A stretch of DNA of 7,811 nt. Origin: Deltaproteobacteria bacterium (lineage in GTDB: Bacteria; Desulfobacterota; Desulfobacteria; Desulfobacterales; Desulfobacteraceae). The stretch spans positions 1-7,811 of the forward strand of contig JAFCZY010000117.1 of assembly GCA_019314105.1 (NCBI GenBank). The letters are read 5' to 3'. Shown one piece after another: positions 1-6,171 of the stretch. The position numbers and the translations under genes are program-made. Numbering within the stretch: position 1 is the first letter of the stretch; the number at the start of each line of letters is the position of its first letter. The notes beneath the pieces are model-generated. The model saw only the letters and a program-made list of their open reading frames with translations, was not told where the DNA came from and made no database searches.

Positions 1-415
1 CATGAGCCGGGTCTCCCAGAGAGTGAATCAGATTAAAGCCAAAGGGCTTGTCTTTTAAGACATTGGTAAGCTCGATGATATTTTTTTCAATTTTTTCAAG
101 GGAAAGACCCCCCGCTCCCAAAAATCCGATCATCCCGTTTTCTGCCATGGTTTTTACCATATCCGCAGATGTAATGCCATTGGCCATGGCGCCGGCAATA
201 TAGGGATAGGTTAAGGCATGTCGTTTCTTAAACTTCTCATCGCCCAGGTCTTCAAGCCTGACAGCCGGAACAAAGGCCTTGAAACGATGCAAATCATTAT
301 TTTCAGTTACAAAATGAAGCCCGTCATCGGTTTGGACGGCAAAAATGGGCGTGTTCACCTGCATGAGCAGTTCTTTTAAGGGGGGTAAAGTTTCCATAGG
401 CATATCTAATACCAT
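1..415 (-). CDS. pfaD: PfaD-family enoyl reductase / FMN oxidoreductase, 5' part only
   Basis: The gene reads leftward from an ATG at 413-415 and leaves the window after 138 codons. PfaD proteins are FMN-dependent TIM-barrel enoyl reductases, related to nitronate monooxygenases, that serve polyunsaturated fatty acid and polyketide synthases; they usually exceed 500 residues, so most of the gene is missing here. The visible part contains the family hallmarks: YIAGAMANGI at residues 72-81, a glycine-rich FLGAGGLS at 98-105, and PFGFNLIHSLGDP at 124-136. An in-frame TAA nine bases upstream of the ATG limits the start. No Shine-Dalgarno sequence is visible, and ATGs at codons 5, 7 and 18 are alternatives. 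It lies 64 bases downstream of xerD on the same strand. The N-terminus before the barrel looks short for the family. The family call is strong; the substrate is not deducible. Confidence 0.82.
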   Translation of the reverse strand, partial: MVLDMPMETLPPLKELLMQVNTPIFAVQTDDGLHFVTENNDLHRFKAFVPAVRLEDLGDEKFKKRHALTYPYIAGAMANGITSADMVKTMAENGMIGFLGAGGLSLEKIEKNIIELTNVLKDKPFGFNLIHSLGDPAH

Positions 416-479
416 AAAAGGAATTTAAGAAGCAATATGGAAATTGGCAGCCAGGGGAAGGATAAAATCAAACAATCCC

Positions 480-1367
480 TTAATTTCTCGGATGATATTT
501 TTGGTGCATCTTCATTAAATAGTCCCGTGAAATGTGGGTATATATTTGTGTGGTCGATATATCTGAATGACCGAGCATGGTTTGAACCGACCTTAAATCA
601 GCCCCGCCTTCAAGTAAATGGGTTGCAAATGAATGCCTTAATGTATGGGGCATGATATTTTTTGATATATTAGCAAGAAGGGCGTATTTTTTTATGATTT
701 TCCAGAAAGATTGACGGGTCATGGGGTTGCCGGCCCTTGCAACAAAAAGATAGGGGGTGGAAATCTTTTTTAAAAGAAAGGGTCTGCCCTCTTTGATCCA
801 TTTTTGTGTGATGGATCTTGCTTGGGAGCCAATGGGAATGATGCGTTCTTTAGATCCCTTTCCCATCACTCGGACAAAGTTTGCATCAAAGTTAATATCC
901 TGCAGGCATAGCGAGATAAGTTCAGAAACTCTTAATCCTGCGCCGTACATGATTTCCATCATGGCTGAATTTCTCAAATCCCTTGGTTTTCTGATGTCCG
1001 GGGTATCTAAAAGATCAGCCACTTCTTTGACACTCATGATTTTTGGGAGCGCCAGGCCGGTTTTTGGAAGATCAATATTTTTTACAGGGCTTTTTGTTAC
1101 TTTTTTTTCATTGATTAAAAATTTATATAACCCGCGAATGGTAATCAAATGCCGGGCTCTGGATTTAGCAGACAGTCCTTTTTTGGCAAGGTCAATAAGC
1201 CAGGCAAGAATGACGGCCGTGTCCACATCATTTAAATCATGAATACTATTTTTTTCAAGAAAAGTGATGTATTGCGCCAGATCTGTTGAATAGGAAGTCA
1301 CCGTGTTATCGGACAAGCCTTTTTCAATGATAAGAAAATCAAGATATTTTTGAGTTAATTCATCCAC
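480..1367 (-). CDS. xerD: Site-specific tyrosine recombinase XerD
   Basis: This is a 295-residue XerC/XerD-type recombinase. With its partner it resolves chromosome dimers at dif sites during division. Residues 1-100 or so form the SAM-like N-terminal DNA-binding domain, and 105-295 the catalytic domain. The full catalytic set is present: R146 (GAGLRVSEL), K170 (GKGSKER), H241 and R244 (HTLRHSFATH), H267 (LGHSD) and nucleophile Y276 (TTQIYTH). The spacing of these residues is within a few positions of E. coli XerD, and the end YHPRN resembles the XerD terminus HPRA more than XerC. The start is GTG at 1365-1367, preceded by AGGAG at a 6-base spacing. The nearby ATG at 1369-1371 is in another frame and stops after three codons. 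Divergent from the parA-mqn operon. Complete, with no sign of decay. XerC or another Xer paralogue is the only real alternative. Confidence 0.93.
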   Translation of the reverse strand: MDELTQKYLDFLIIEKGLSDNTVTSYSTDLAQYITFLEKNSIHDLNDVDTAVILAWLIDLAKKGLSAKSRARHLITIRGLYKFLINEKKVTKSPVKNIDLPKTGLALPKIMSVKEVADLLDTPDIRKPRDLRNSAMMEIMYGAGLRVSELISLCLQDINFDANFVRVMGKGSKERIIPIGSQARSITQKWIKEGRPFLLKKISTPYLFVARAGNPMTRQSFWKIIKKYALLANISKNIMPHTLRHSFATHLLEGGADLRSVQTMLGHSDISTTQIYTHISRDYLMKMHQKYHPRN

Positions 1368-1373
1368 GCATTT

Positions 1374-1378
1374 CTCCT
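1374..1378 (-). promoter_or_regulatory. Ribosome binding site of xerD
   Basis: The minus strand reads AGGAG here, within AGAGGAGAAATGC before the GTG at 1367, at a spacing of 6 bases. This supports the GTG as the xerD start over any other codon nearby. Confidence 0.75.
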
Positions 1379-1380
1379 CT

Positions 1381-1408
1381 TTGAACTTGTTTTGTATTAT
1401 GATATATT
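1381..1408 (+). promoter_or_regulatory. Candidate promoter of the parA-mqn operon
   Basis: TTGAAC (1381-1386) and TATATT (1403-1408) are 16 bases apart on the plus strand. This is the best sigma70-like pair I see upstream of parA. It would give a leader of about 155 bases containing the 30-bp tandem repeat and the 15-codon leader ORF. The region is AT-rich, so chance matches are likely and the call is tentative. Confidence 0.3.
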
Positions 1409-1424
1409 CACAATATTATTTCAA
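1396..1424 (-). promoter_or_regulatory. Sigma70-like promoter of xerD
   Basis: On the minus strand TTGAAA (1419-1424) and CATAAT (1396-1401) are separated by 17 bases, each matching the housekeeping consensus at 5 of 6 positions. Transcription would start near 1388-1390, leaving a 5' leader of about 20 bases with the AGGAG site inside it. The call is by motif match only. The spacer overlaps the candidate -10 of the divergent promoter. Confidence 0.5.
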
Positions 1425-1466
1425 CTTATCCTGAATATTTCATTGGATTTCATTTAAAAATCAGGA

Positions 1467-1526
1467 AGAGACTCTGGAAAGTGGCGGATAAACAACAGAG
1501 ACTCTGGAAAGTGGCGGATAAACAAC
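1467..1526 (+). repeat. Perfect 30-bp tandem direct repeat, two copies
   Basis: Copy 1 spans 1467-1496 and copy 2 1497-1526, with no mismatch and no spacer. Each unit starts with AGAGACTCT, a small inverted repeat (AGAG-A-CTCT), continues with GGAAAGTGGCGGATA and ends in AACAAC. The 30-base period is close to three helical turns, so both copies face the same side of the DNA. The second copy ends directly at the ATG of the leader ORF. The position in the leader of the ParA-headed operon suggests an operator or a leader element, but a recent neutral duplication would look the same. Confidence 0.9.
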
Positions 1527-1574
1527 ATGGGGATTGAATTTTTTGATAAGTATGCTAAGGATATAAGGTTATGA
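1527..1574 (+). CDS. Possible 15-residue leader ORF coupled to parA
   Basis: An ATG directly after the second repeat copy opens a 15-codon frame (MGIEFFDKYAKDIRL) whose TGA overlaps the parA ATG in an ATGA arrangement. Such overlaps are typical of translational coupling, and the same ATGA junction occurs twice more in this operon. The nearest Shine-Dalgarno-like sequence is the GGCGG at the end of the repeat, about 9 bases upstream, which is weak. The frame is also open backwards through both repeat copies, to a TAA at 1455-1457, but contains no ATG, GTG or TTG there. It could be a leader peptide, the remnant of a longer gene, or chance. I do not recognise the peptide. Confidence 0.25.
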   Translation: MGIEFFDKYAKDIRL

Positions 1575-2350
1575 GTAAAATAATAACGGTAGCCAGCCCA
1601 AAAGGGGGATCAGGGAAAAGCGTTACAGCGGTAAATCTTGCCACATCATTGGCTTTGTTAGAAAAGAATACGCTGTTAATAGACTGTGATCTGCAGGGAA
1701 GTTCCACTCAATGGTGCGGTATTGAGGGGTCGGATTATCATTGTGATATGGCATCTGTTTTGTCTGGAAGTGTAAAGATGACAGATGCAGTGATAAAAAC
1801 TCAAGTCAATTATCTGGATATGATACCCGCAGGATTTAATTTATTTCGAGTCGCCTTGAAATTGGCAAAAAAAATTGGAAATGAAAAAATGTTACGCCTT
1901 TTTTTAAGGGATGTTGAAGACGAGTATGAGTATATTATCATCGATCCCCCTTCTTCGTATGGCTTTTTAAGTGTTACCGCCATGACAGCAGCTGACTGGC
2001 TGATTATCTGCATGTCGGTTTATCACGATTCGGTTGAGGCATTTCATTGTTTGCTCCAAACGGTAAAATATATTCAGACCACTCACAATGTTCCTTTGAA
2101 AATAGCTGGATGTCTTTTCAATATGTGTGAAACAAAAGAAGATATTTTGTCTTTTCTGGAAAAGCAGAATTTGATGGATATAAAACAAATGGTGTATCAG
2201 ACGGTTATTCCTGAAGACGATAATATTAAAAGATCAATTGATCTAAAGATTCCGGCAGCATTGCATGACATAAAGAGTCCGGCAGCTGCGGCATATTTAA
2301 ATTTTGCAAAGGAAATACATTTTTTCTTCAATTCGAGAGGTGTTTTATGA
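1571..2350 (+). CDS. ParA/Soj-type partition ATPase
   Basis: This 259-residue protein is a deviant Walker A ATPase of the ParA/Soj/MinD superfamily; such proteins use ATP-dependent dimerisation and nonspecific DNA binding to segregate DNA or position cellular cargo. The signature KGGSGKS lies at 11-17, with signature lysine K11 and P-loop K16. The Walker A' segment LLIDCDLQGS is at 35-44, with leucine where most ParAs have proline (DPQG). The Walker B strand YIIIDPPSS is at 121-129 with D125. There is no N-terminal helix-turn-helix, so it is the short chromosomal or orphan type. The ATG is preceded by AAGGA at 9 bases. It is the first full gene of the operon, and its TGA overlaps the next ATG. 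No ParB gene or parS-like 16-mer is recognisable nearby, so I do not call it a chromosome-partition ATPase. The cargo is unknown. Confidence 0.88.
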   Translation: MSKIITVASPKGGSGKSVTAVNLATSLALLEKNTLLIDCDLQGSSTQWCGIEGSDYHCDMASVLSGSVKMTDAVIKTQVNYLDMIPAGFNLFRVALKLAKKIGNEKMLRLFLRDVEDEYEYIIIDPPSSYGFLSVTAMTAADWLIICMSVYHDSVEAFHCLLQTVKYIQTTHNVPLKIAGCLFNMCETKEDILSFLEKQNLMDIKQMVYQTVIPEDDNIKRSIDLKIPAALHDIKSPAAAAYLNFAKEIHFFFNSRGVL

Positions 2351-2775
2351 AACTTACAAAGTCAGAGACCATTCGGGAATGTGAAAAAGCATTTATTGAC
2401 ACAATAAATGAAGGATTAGACCGGGAAGCCCTTGAAAAAATTCTTTTTGAAAAGTACAATTTCACACTTCAAGAAGATATCGATTACAAAAAGGGAGATC
2501 TTATGGTTTATAATGACACGATTGCATATAAATTTGATTTTGAAATTAAGGTCCCCTTATCGGTGATTTTTAACAGACAAGGCGAATGTTTGGAGATTTC
2601 AACCGAACGAGATAATCCTGAGGAAGAGGGGGAAGATGATTTGTTCGGTGAAGAGAATACGTTGGCCCCTCCAATAAGTTCTGAACCGGATGGTAAGGTG
2701 GCTCAGATGGCTTCAAATATTGCAGATATGATTTCTGATATAAACCAGCCGGAAACAGAACATGAAGATGAATAA
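2347..2775 (+). CDS. Small acidic protein, putative partner of the ParA ATPase
   Basis: I do not recognise this 142-residue protein. Residues 1-86 look like a compact domain: two predicted helices (about 5-36) and then strands around 59-85 (IAYKFDFEIKVPLSVIF, then ECLEIS). From about 87 the chain becomes a low-complexity acidic linker with runs such as PEEEGEDDLFGEE. A possible amphipathic helix follows at 116-133, and the end is again acidic (ETEHEDE). No signal peptide or membrane segment is seen. The start overlaps the parA stop (ATGA) and has a strong GAGAGGTG ribosome site a few bases upstream, so the two proteins are probably made in a fixed ratio. By analogy with ParA-type systems such as McdA/McdB, it may be the adaptor or ATPase activator. 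That analogy is from gene order, not sequence similarity. Confidence 0.75.
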   Translation: MKLTKSETIRECEKAFIDTINEGLDREALEKILFEKYNFTLQEDIDYKKGDLMVYNDTIAYKFDFEIKVPLSVIFNRQGECLEISTERDNPEEEGEDDLFGEENTLAPPISSEPDGKVAQMASNIADMISDINQPETEHEDE

Positions 2776-2778
2776 TGA

Positions 2779-3915
2779 ATGCGGAAGTTAAACCAGATGA
2801 AAAAGTTACCCCCGGAATTGGATATGTCAGTATCCACGTTCACTGACAAACGACTTAAAAGTATTTTTTTAAACGTCTTAAACGGCTCCCGTCTTTCCAG
2901 AGAAGACGGGATTTGTATTTATGAAACCCATGATCTGATCGGTTTGGGGCAGATGGCAAACCATGTCAGAAGGTCTTTGCATGGGAATAAAGCGTTTTAT
3001 ATTTATAATCAGCATTTAAATTATACCAATATATGCAAAAACCGATGCCGGTTTTGTGCCTATGCCAGGGATCGCAAAGAAAAAGGCGCCTATGCCTGGT
3101 CCATTGAAGAGATTGAAAAAAGACTTTTGGATCGCATTGATGAACCCGTTAAGGAACTGCATATTGTCGGGGGGCTAAATGTTGATTTGAAATTTGAATA
3201 TTTTATTGATCTCTTAAAGACAGTCAAAAGAGTCAGACCTGAAGCCACTATTAAAGCGTTTACCAGTGTGGAAATTGACTATTTATCCAATCTTGCCGGG
3301 CTTTCTCTTGAAGAGACCATTCAAAGGCTGAAAGATGCAGGCCTTGAAATGATGCCGGGTGGCGGGGCAGAGGTGTTGAATTCAAGGATCCATAAAGAAT
3401 TGTTCCCCAAAAAAATAGGCCATGAACGCTGGCTTGAAATTGTAAGGGCGGTTCATCAGGCCGGGATTAAAACCAATGCCACCATGCTCTATGGTCATAT
3501 TGAAACTATTGAAGAGAGAGTGGATCATCTCGTCACACTTAGAGAATTACAGGATGAAACGGGTGGATTTTCTGCGTTTATTCCGCTGGCATTTCATTCT
3601 GAAAATACTCAGCTTTCTCATATTCCGCCAACAACCGCCATGGATGATTTGAAAAATGTGGCAGCCGCTCGCCTTATGCTGGATAATTTTGATCATATCA
3701 AAGCGTACTGGGTAATGATCGGCGAAAAATTGGCCCAGGTGGCTTTAAGTTTTGGGGCGGATGATCTGGATGGGACAATTATAGAAGAGAGAATTACCCA
3801 TATGGCCGGGGCCAAATCAGCCATCGGTCTTACAAAAGATCAAATGGTGAATATGATTACAAAAGCCGGGTTTGTGCCTGTTGAACGGGATTCTTTCTAT
3901 CACCCGATAAATTGA
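2779..3915 (+). CDS. mqnE: Aminofutalosine synthase MqnE (radical SAM)
   Basis: MqnE is a radical S-adenosylmethionine enzyme that joins 3-[(1-carboxyvinyl)oxy]benzoate to SAM-derived adenosine, giving 6-amino-6-deoxyfutalosine in the futalosine route to menaquinone. The 378 residues match the usual family length. The [4Fe-4S] motif is C86-x3-C90-x2-C93 within NYTNICKNRCRFCAYAR. Further family landmarks are HIVGG (128-132), MPGGGAEVL (192-200), GGFSAFIPLAFH (242-253) and a C-terminal ERDSFYHPI. It begins 3 bases after the tandem stops TAA TGA. The first ATG (2779) has only a weak upstream purine stretch. The ATG at codon 7 (2797) has GGAAG 9 bases upstream and is a real alternative. MqnE rather than MqnC is indicated by CAYARD after the cluster motif and by the ordered mqnC copy downstream. 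Confidence 0.93.
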   Translation: MRKLNQMKKLPPELDMSVSTFTDKRLKSIFLNVLNGSRLSREDGICIYETHDLIGLGQMANHVRRSLHGNKAFYIYNQHLNYTNICKNRCRFCAYARDRKEKGAYAWSIEEIEKRLLDRIDEPVKELHIVGGLNVDLKFEYFIDLLKTVKRVRPEATIKAFTSVEIDYLSNLAGLSLEETIQRLKDAGLEMMPGGGAEVLNSRIHKELFPKKIGHERWLEIVRAVHQAGIKTNATMLYGHIETIEERVDHLVTLRELQDETGGFSAFIPLAFHSENTQLSHIPPTTAMDDLKNVAAARLMLDNFDHIKAYWVMIGEKLAQVALSFGADDLDGTIIEERITHMAGAKSAIGLTKDQMVNMITKAGFVPVERDSFYHPIN

Positions 3916-3931
3916 GCATGTGAGTATAATA

Positions 3932-4996
3932 ATGGACAAATTAAATAATATTATTGAAAAAGTAAGAGAACATCAGCGAATAGATATTGATGAAGGTCTG
4001 GCGCTTTTCAGGCAGGCTGATTTTTTGACCCTGGCACGTCTTGCAGACCAGAAGCGGTTTCACCTTCATCCCGATAAAATGGTTAGCTATGTGGTGGACA
4101 GAAATATTAATTATACCAATATTTGTGCTTCGGGGTGTCGGTTTTGTGCATTTTTTTTTTTTTTTTATCAGGGTCAGGGCAGGGGGTATATTATTTCAAA
4201 ACAGGACCTGTTTGATAAAATTCAGGAAACCATAGACCTTGGCGGAACGCAGATTCTGTTACAGGGCGGTATGCACCCGGATCTTGGCATTGACTATTAT
4301 GTGGATCTGTTAGGGTATATTAAAGAAAACTTTGATATTCATATTCATGGATTTTCTCCTCCGGAAATCGATTTTATTGCGAAAAAATCTTCTTTATCCA
4401 TTAGTGAAACCCTATCGATTTTAAAGAAAGCGGGTCTCGATTCCATCCCGGGCGGCGGGGCGGAGATTTTATGTGATGATGTCCGGCAAAAGGTCTCCCC
4501 GAATAAATGCAGTTCTGCTGAATGGCTTGAAGTGATGCGGCAGGCCCATGGATTGGGAATGAGATCCAGCGCCACAATGATGTTCGGCCATCTTGAAAAA
4601 GAGTTTCATGTTTTTGAGCACATGGACAAAATTAGAACCCTTCAGGATGAAACCCATGGATTTACAGCCTTTATTCCCTGGACTTTTCAGCCGGACAATA
4701 CAAAGATTAGTGTTAAAAAAAAGACCGGCGTGGAATATTTAAGGATTTTGGCAATGAGCCGGTTGTTCCTTGATAATATTGATAATATCCAGGCCTCCTG
4801 GGTAACCCAGGGAGATAAAATTGCCCAGACCGCACTTTTTTTCGGTGCCAATGACATGGGAAGCACCATGATTGAAGAAAATGTTGTGGCTTCGGCAGGT
4901 GTTGATTTTATGCTTTCAAAAGAAGAATTGACGCGGTTAATTACCATGGCAGGATTTGAACCCCGGCAAAGGGACTGCTATTATCATCTGCTATGA
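3932..4996 (+). CDS. mqnC: Cyclic dehypoxanthinyl futalosine synthase MqnC (radical SAM)
   Basis: MqnC cyclises dehypoxanthinyl futalosine to its spiro cyclic form by radical SAM chemistry. Numbering from the ATG at 3932 (354 residues), the cluster motif is C65-x3-C69-x2-C72 (NICASGCRFCAF). Other landmarks are LQGGMHPDLGIDYY, SPPEIDFIA, IPGGGAEIL at 172-180 and GFTAFIPWTFQPDNT. An in-frame GTG at 3920 would add four residues, but the ATG is better placed behind GTGAG at 7 bases. The odd part is residues 74-78: five phenylalanines coded by a 16-T run, followed by YQGQGRGY. Most relatives have a CAFYR-x-x-G type sequence here. The frame is intact through the run. The TGA stop overlaps the next ATG. 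It is a clear paralogue of the preceding mqnE gene. Confidence 0.92.
   Translation: MDKLNNIIEKVREHQRIDIDEGLALFRQADFLTLARLADQKRFHLHPDKMVSYVVDRNINYTNICASGCRFCAFFFFFYQGQGRGYIISKQDLFDKIQETIDLGGTQILLQGGMHPDLGIDYYVDLLGYIKENFDIHIHGFSPPEIDFIAKKSSLSISETLSILKKAGLDSIPGGGAEILCDDVRQKVSPNKCSSAEWLEVMRQAHGLGMRSSATMMFGHLEKEFHVFEHMDKIRTLQDETHGFTAFIPWTFQPDNTKISVKKKTGVEYLRILAMSRLFLDNIDNIQASWVTQGDKIAQTALFFGANDMGSTMIEENVVASAGVDFMLSKEELTRLITMAGFEPRQRDCYYHLL
4151..4166 (+). repeat. 16-T homopolymer inside mqnC
   Basis: Sixteen consecutive T residues lie in the coding strand just after the third cluster cysteine codon of mqnC, encoding five Phe and the first base of a Tyr codon. A one-base loss would shift into a frame stopping at TAG 4233-4235, and a one-base gain into one stopping at TGA 4213-4215. 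Either product would lose almost the whole barrel. It may be a slippage site or a sequencing/assembly artefact. Confidence 0.95.
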
Positions 4997-6171
4997 TCCC
5001 AAATTTTAAAACCATTGTCTGTAGTGAAAGTCGCAGCGGAAGAGAATTTCACCGGGCTGGCTGGATAATTGTTGAGCCTTTTACCATTATTGAGAATGGA
5101 TATATTGAGGTTGATAAGGGTTTTATTACGGGTGTTCACAAAGGAAGGCCGGAAGAAAAGTGTATCGATCATGGCCCGGGCGTATTAATGCCGCCCCTTG
5201 TCAACACGCATCTGCACCTGGAATTGTCTGCCTTAAAAGGCTGTCTGCCCTTTGATAAGGGATTTAAAATTTGGGTTAAAACGCTTTTGGAAAAAAGAGA
5301 GACCCTAGGACAAGAAAAATTAATCAAAGCAGCCCAAAATTCTGTTCAGGATTTAGTAAAATCAGGCAACCTTTATATTGGCGACATTTCAACTCTTGGA
5401 ATTATCAAATCAATTATTGAAGATTCCGCCTTAAATGGCGTCTGCTTCCATGAGTTTCTGGGATCAGATATTCCGCCTTTTTTTGTTCAAAAGAATGATT
5501 CTGTTTCTTTTTCAGTTTCAGGGCATGCCCCTCATACCTCCTCCCCCCAACTGCTCAAGGCCTTAAAGCAATGCTCCAAATCAAATGGGTTGCCCTTTTC
5601 CATCCATGTGGCAGAGTCTGATGATGAATCAGAATTTATTCATGATAAAAAAGGGCCATGGGCCGATTTTTTGACACTCCGGGGAATTGACTGGTCATCC
5701 TGGGAAATCGGATCAAAATCACCCATTGCCTATATCAATGACATGGGGCTTCTTGATCCTTTAACCATAGCGGTTCATGTCTTGAATGCGAGTGACAGGG
5801 ATCTGGAAATACTTTCCCAATCAAAAGCAAAGGTGTGTGTCTGCCCCAGAAGCAATCAAAATCTTCATGGAAAACTTTCTGATATTGAAAAAATACTGAA
5901 AGTCGGTATTGAACCGGCTCTTGGAACAGACAGCCTTGCCAGTTGTGATTCATTAAATATTTTTGATGAAATGGCCTTTGTGCAAACCCATTACCCTATG
6001 CTTGATCCTGCAATTATTTTTTCCATGGGCACGATAAACGGTGCCAGGGCTTTGGGGATCGACCACTTAACCGGTACACTTGCCAAGGGAAAAAGAGCAC
6101 AGTTTTTGTACCGACCATTGAAAGCAAAGAATAAAAAGGAGCTTTTTCAAAGAACACTGTCCAATGAATGA
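4993..6171 (+). CDS. mqnX: Amidohydrolase-type aminofutalosine deaminase
   Basis: This 392-residue protein belongs to the COG0402 branch of the metal-dependent amidohydrolases (the ATZ/TRZ and cytosine/SAH deaminase group). Members of this branch act as 6-aminodeoxyfutalosine deaminases in some bacteria, converting aminofutalosine to futalosine. The metal and catalytic set is visible: H73 and H75 (NTHLHLE), H205 and E208 (IHVAES), H262 (AVHVLNA) and D313 (GTDSLAS). GHAPHTSS at 177-184 resembles the substrate-loop APH motif. An N-terminal beta-sandwich part (to about 65) and its C-terminal return (about 360-375) flank the barrel. The ATG overlaps the mqnC stop, and no good Shine-Dalgarno is seen, so coupling is likely. 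The deaminase family is certain from the motifs. The aminofutalosine specificity comes from its place between mqnC and mqnA. Another aminated purine-like substrate is possible. Confidence 0.82.
   Translation: MIPNFKTIVCSESRSGREFHRAGWIIVEPFTIIENGYIEVDKGFITGVHKGRPEEKCIDHGPGVLMPPLVNTHLHLELSALKGCLPFDKGFKIWVKTLLEKRETLGQEKLIKAAQNSVQDLVKSGNLYIGDISTLGIIKSIIEDSALNGVCFHEFLGSDIPPFFVQKNDSVSFSVSGHAPHTSSPQLLKALKQCSKSNGLPFSIHVAESDDESEFIHDKKGPWADFLTLRGIDWSSWEIGSKSPIAYINDMGLLDPLTIAVHVLNASDRDLEILSQSKAKVCVCPRSNQNLHGKLSDIEKILKVGIEPALGTDSLASCDSLNIFDEMAFVQTHYPMLDPAIIFSMGTINGARALGIDHLTGTLAKGKRAQFLYRPLKAKNKKELFQRTLSNE

Noticed and set aside
757..1242. A 161-codon open frame on the plus strand inside xerD
   Set aside because: It is antisense to a recombinase with all catalytic residues intact. 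Its translation has no recognisable domain and it has no convincing ribosome site.
1404..1416. Palindrome ATATT-CAC-AATAT between the divergent promoters, as a shared operator
   Set aside because: The arms are only 5 bp in a very AT-rich stretch and the match does not extend, so chance is a sufficient explanation.
1381..1450. A dif-like XerCD recombination site beside xerD
   Set aside because: No 28-bp site with the two conserved arms around a 6-base centre is seen; the partial TTATG resemblance is only AT-richness.
1467..1526. Start of a CRISPR array or plasmid iterons
   Set aside because: The two units abut without any spacer, only two copies exist, and there are no cas or replication genes.
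2347..2775. The small protein after parA as ParB
   Set aside because: It is too short and lacks the ParB nuclease-like box and helix-turn-helix motifs; it is acidic rather than DNA-binding in character.
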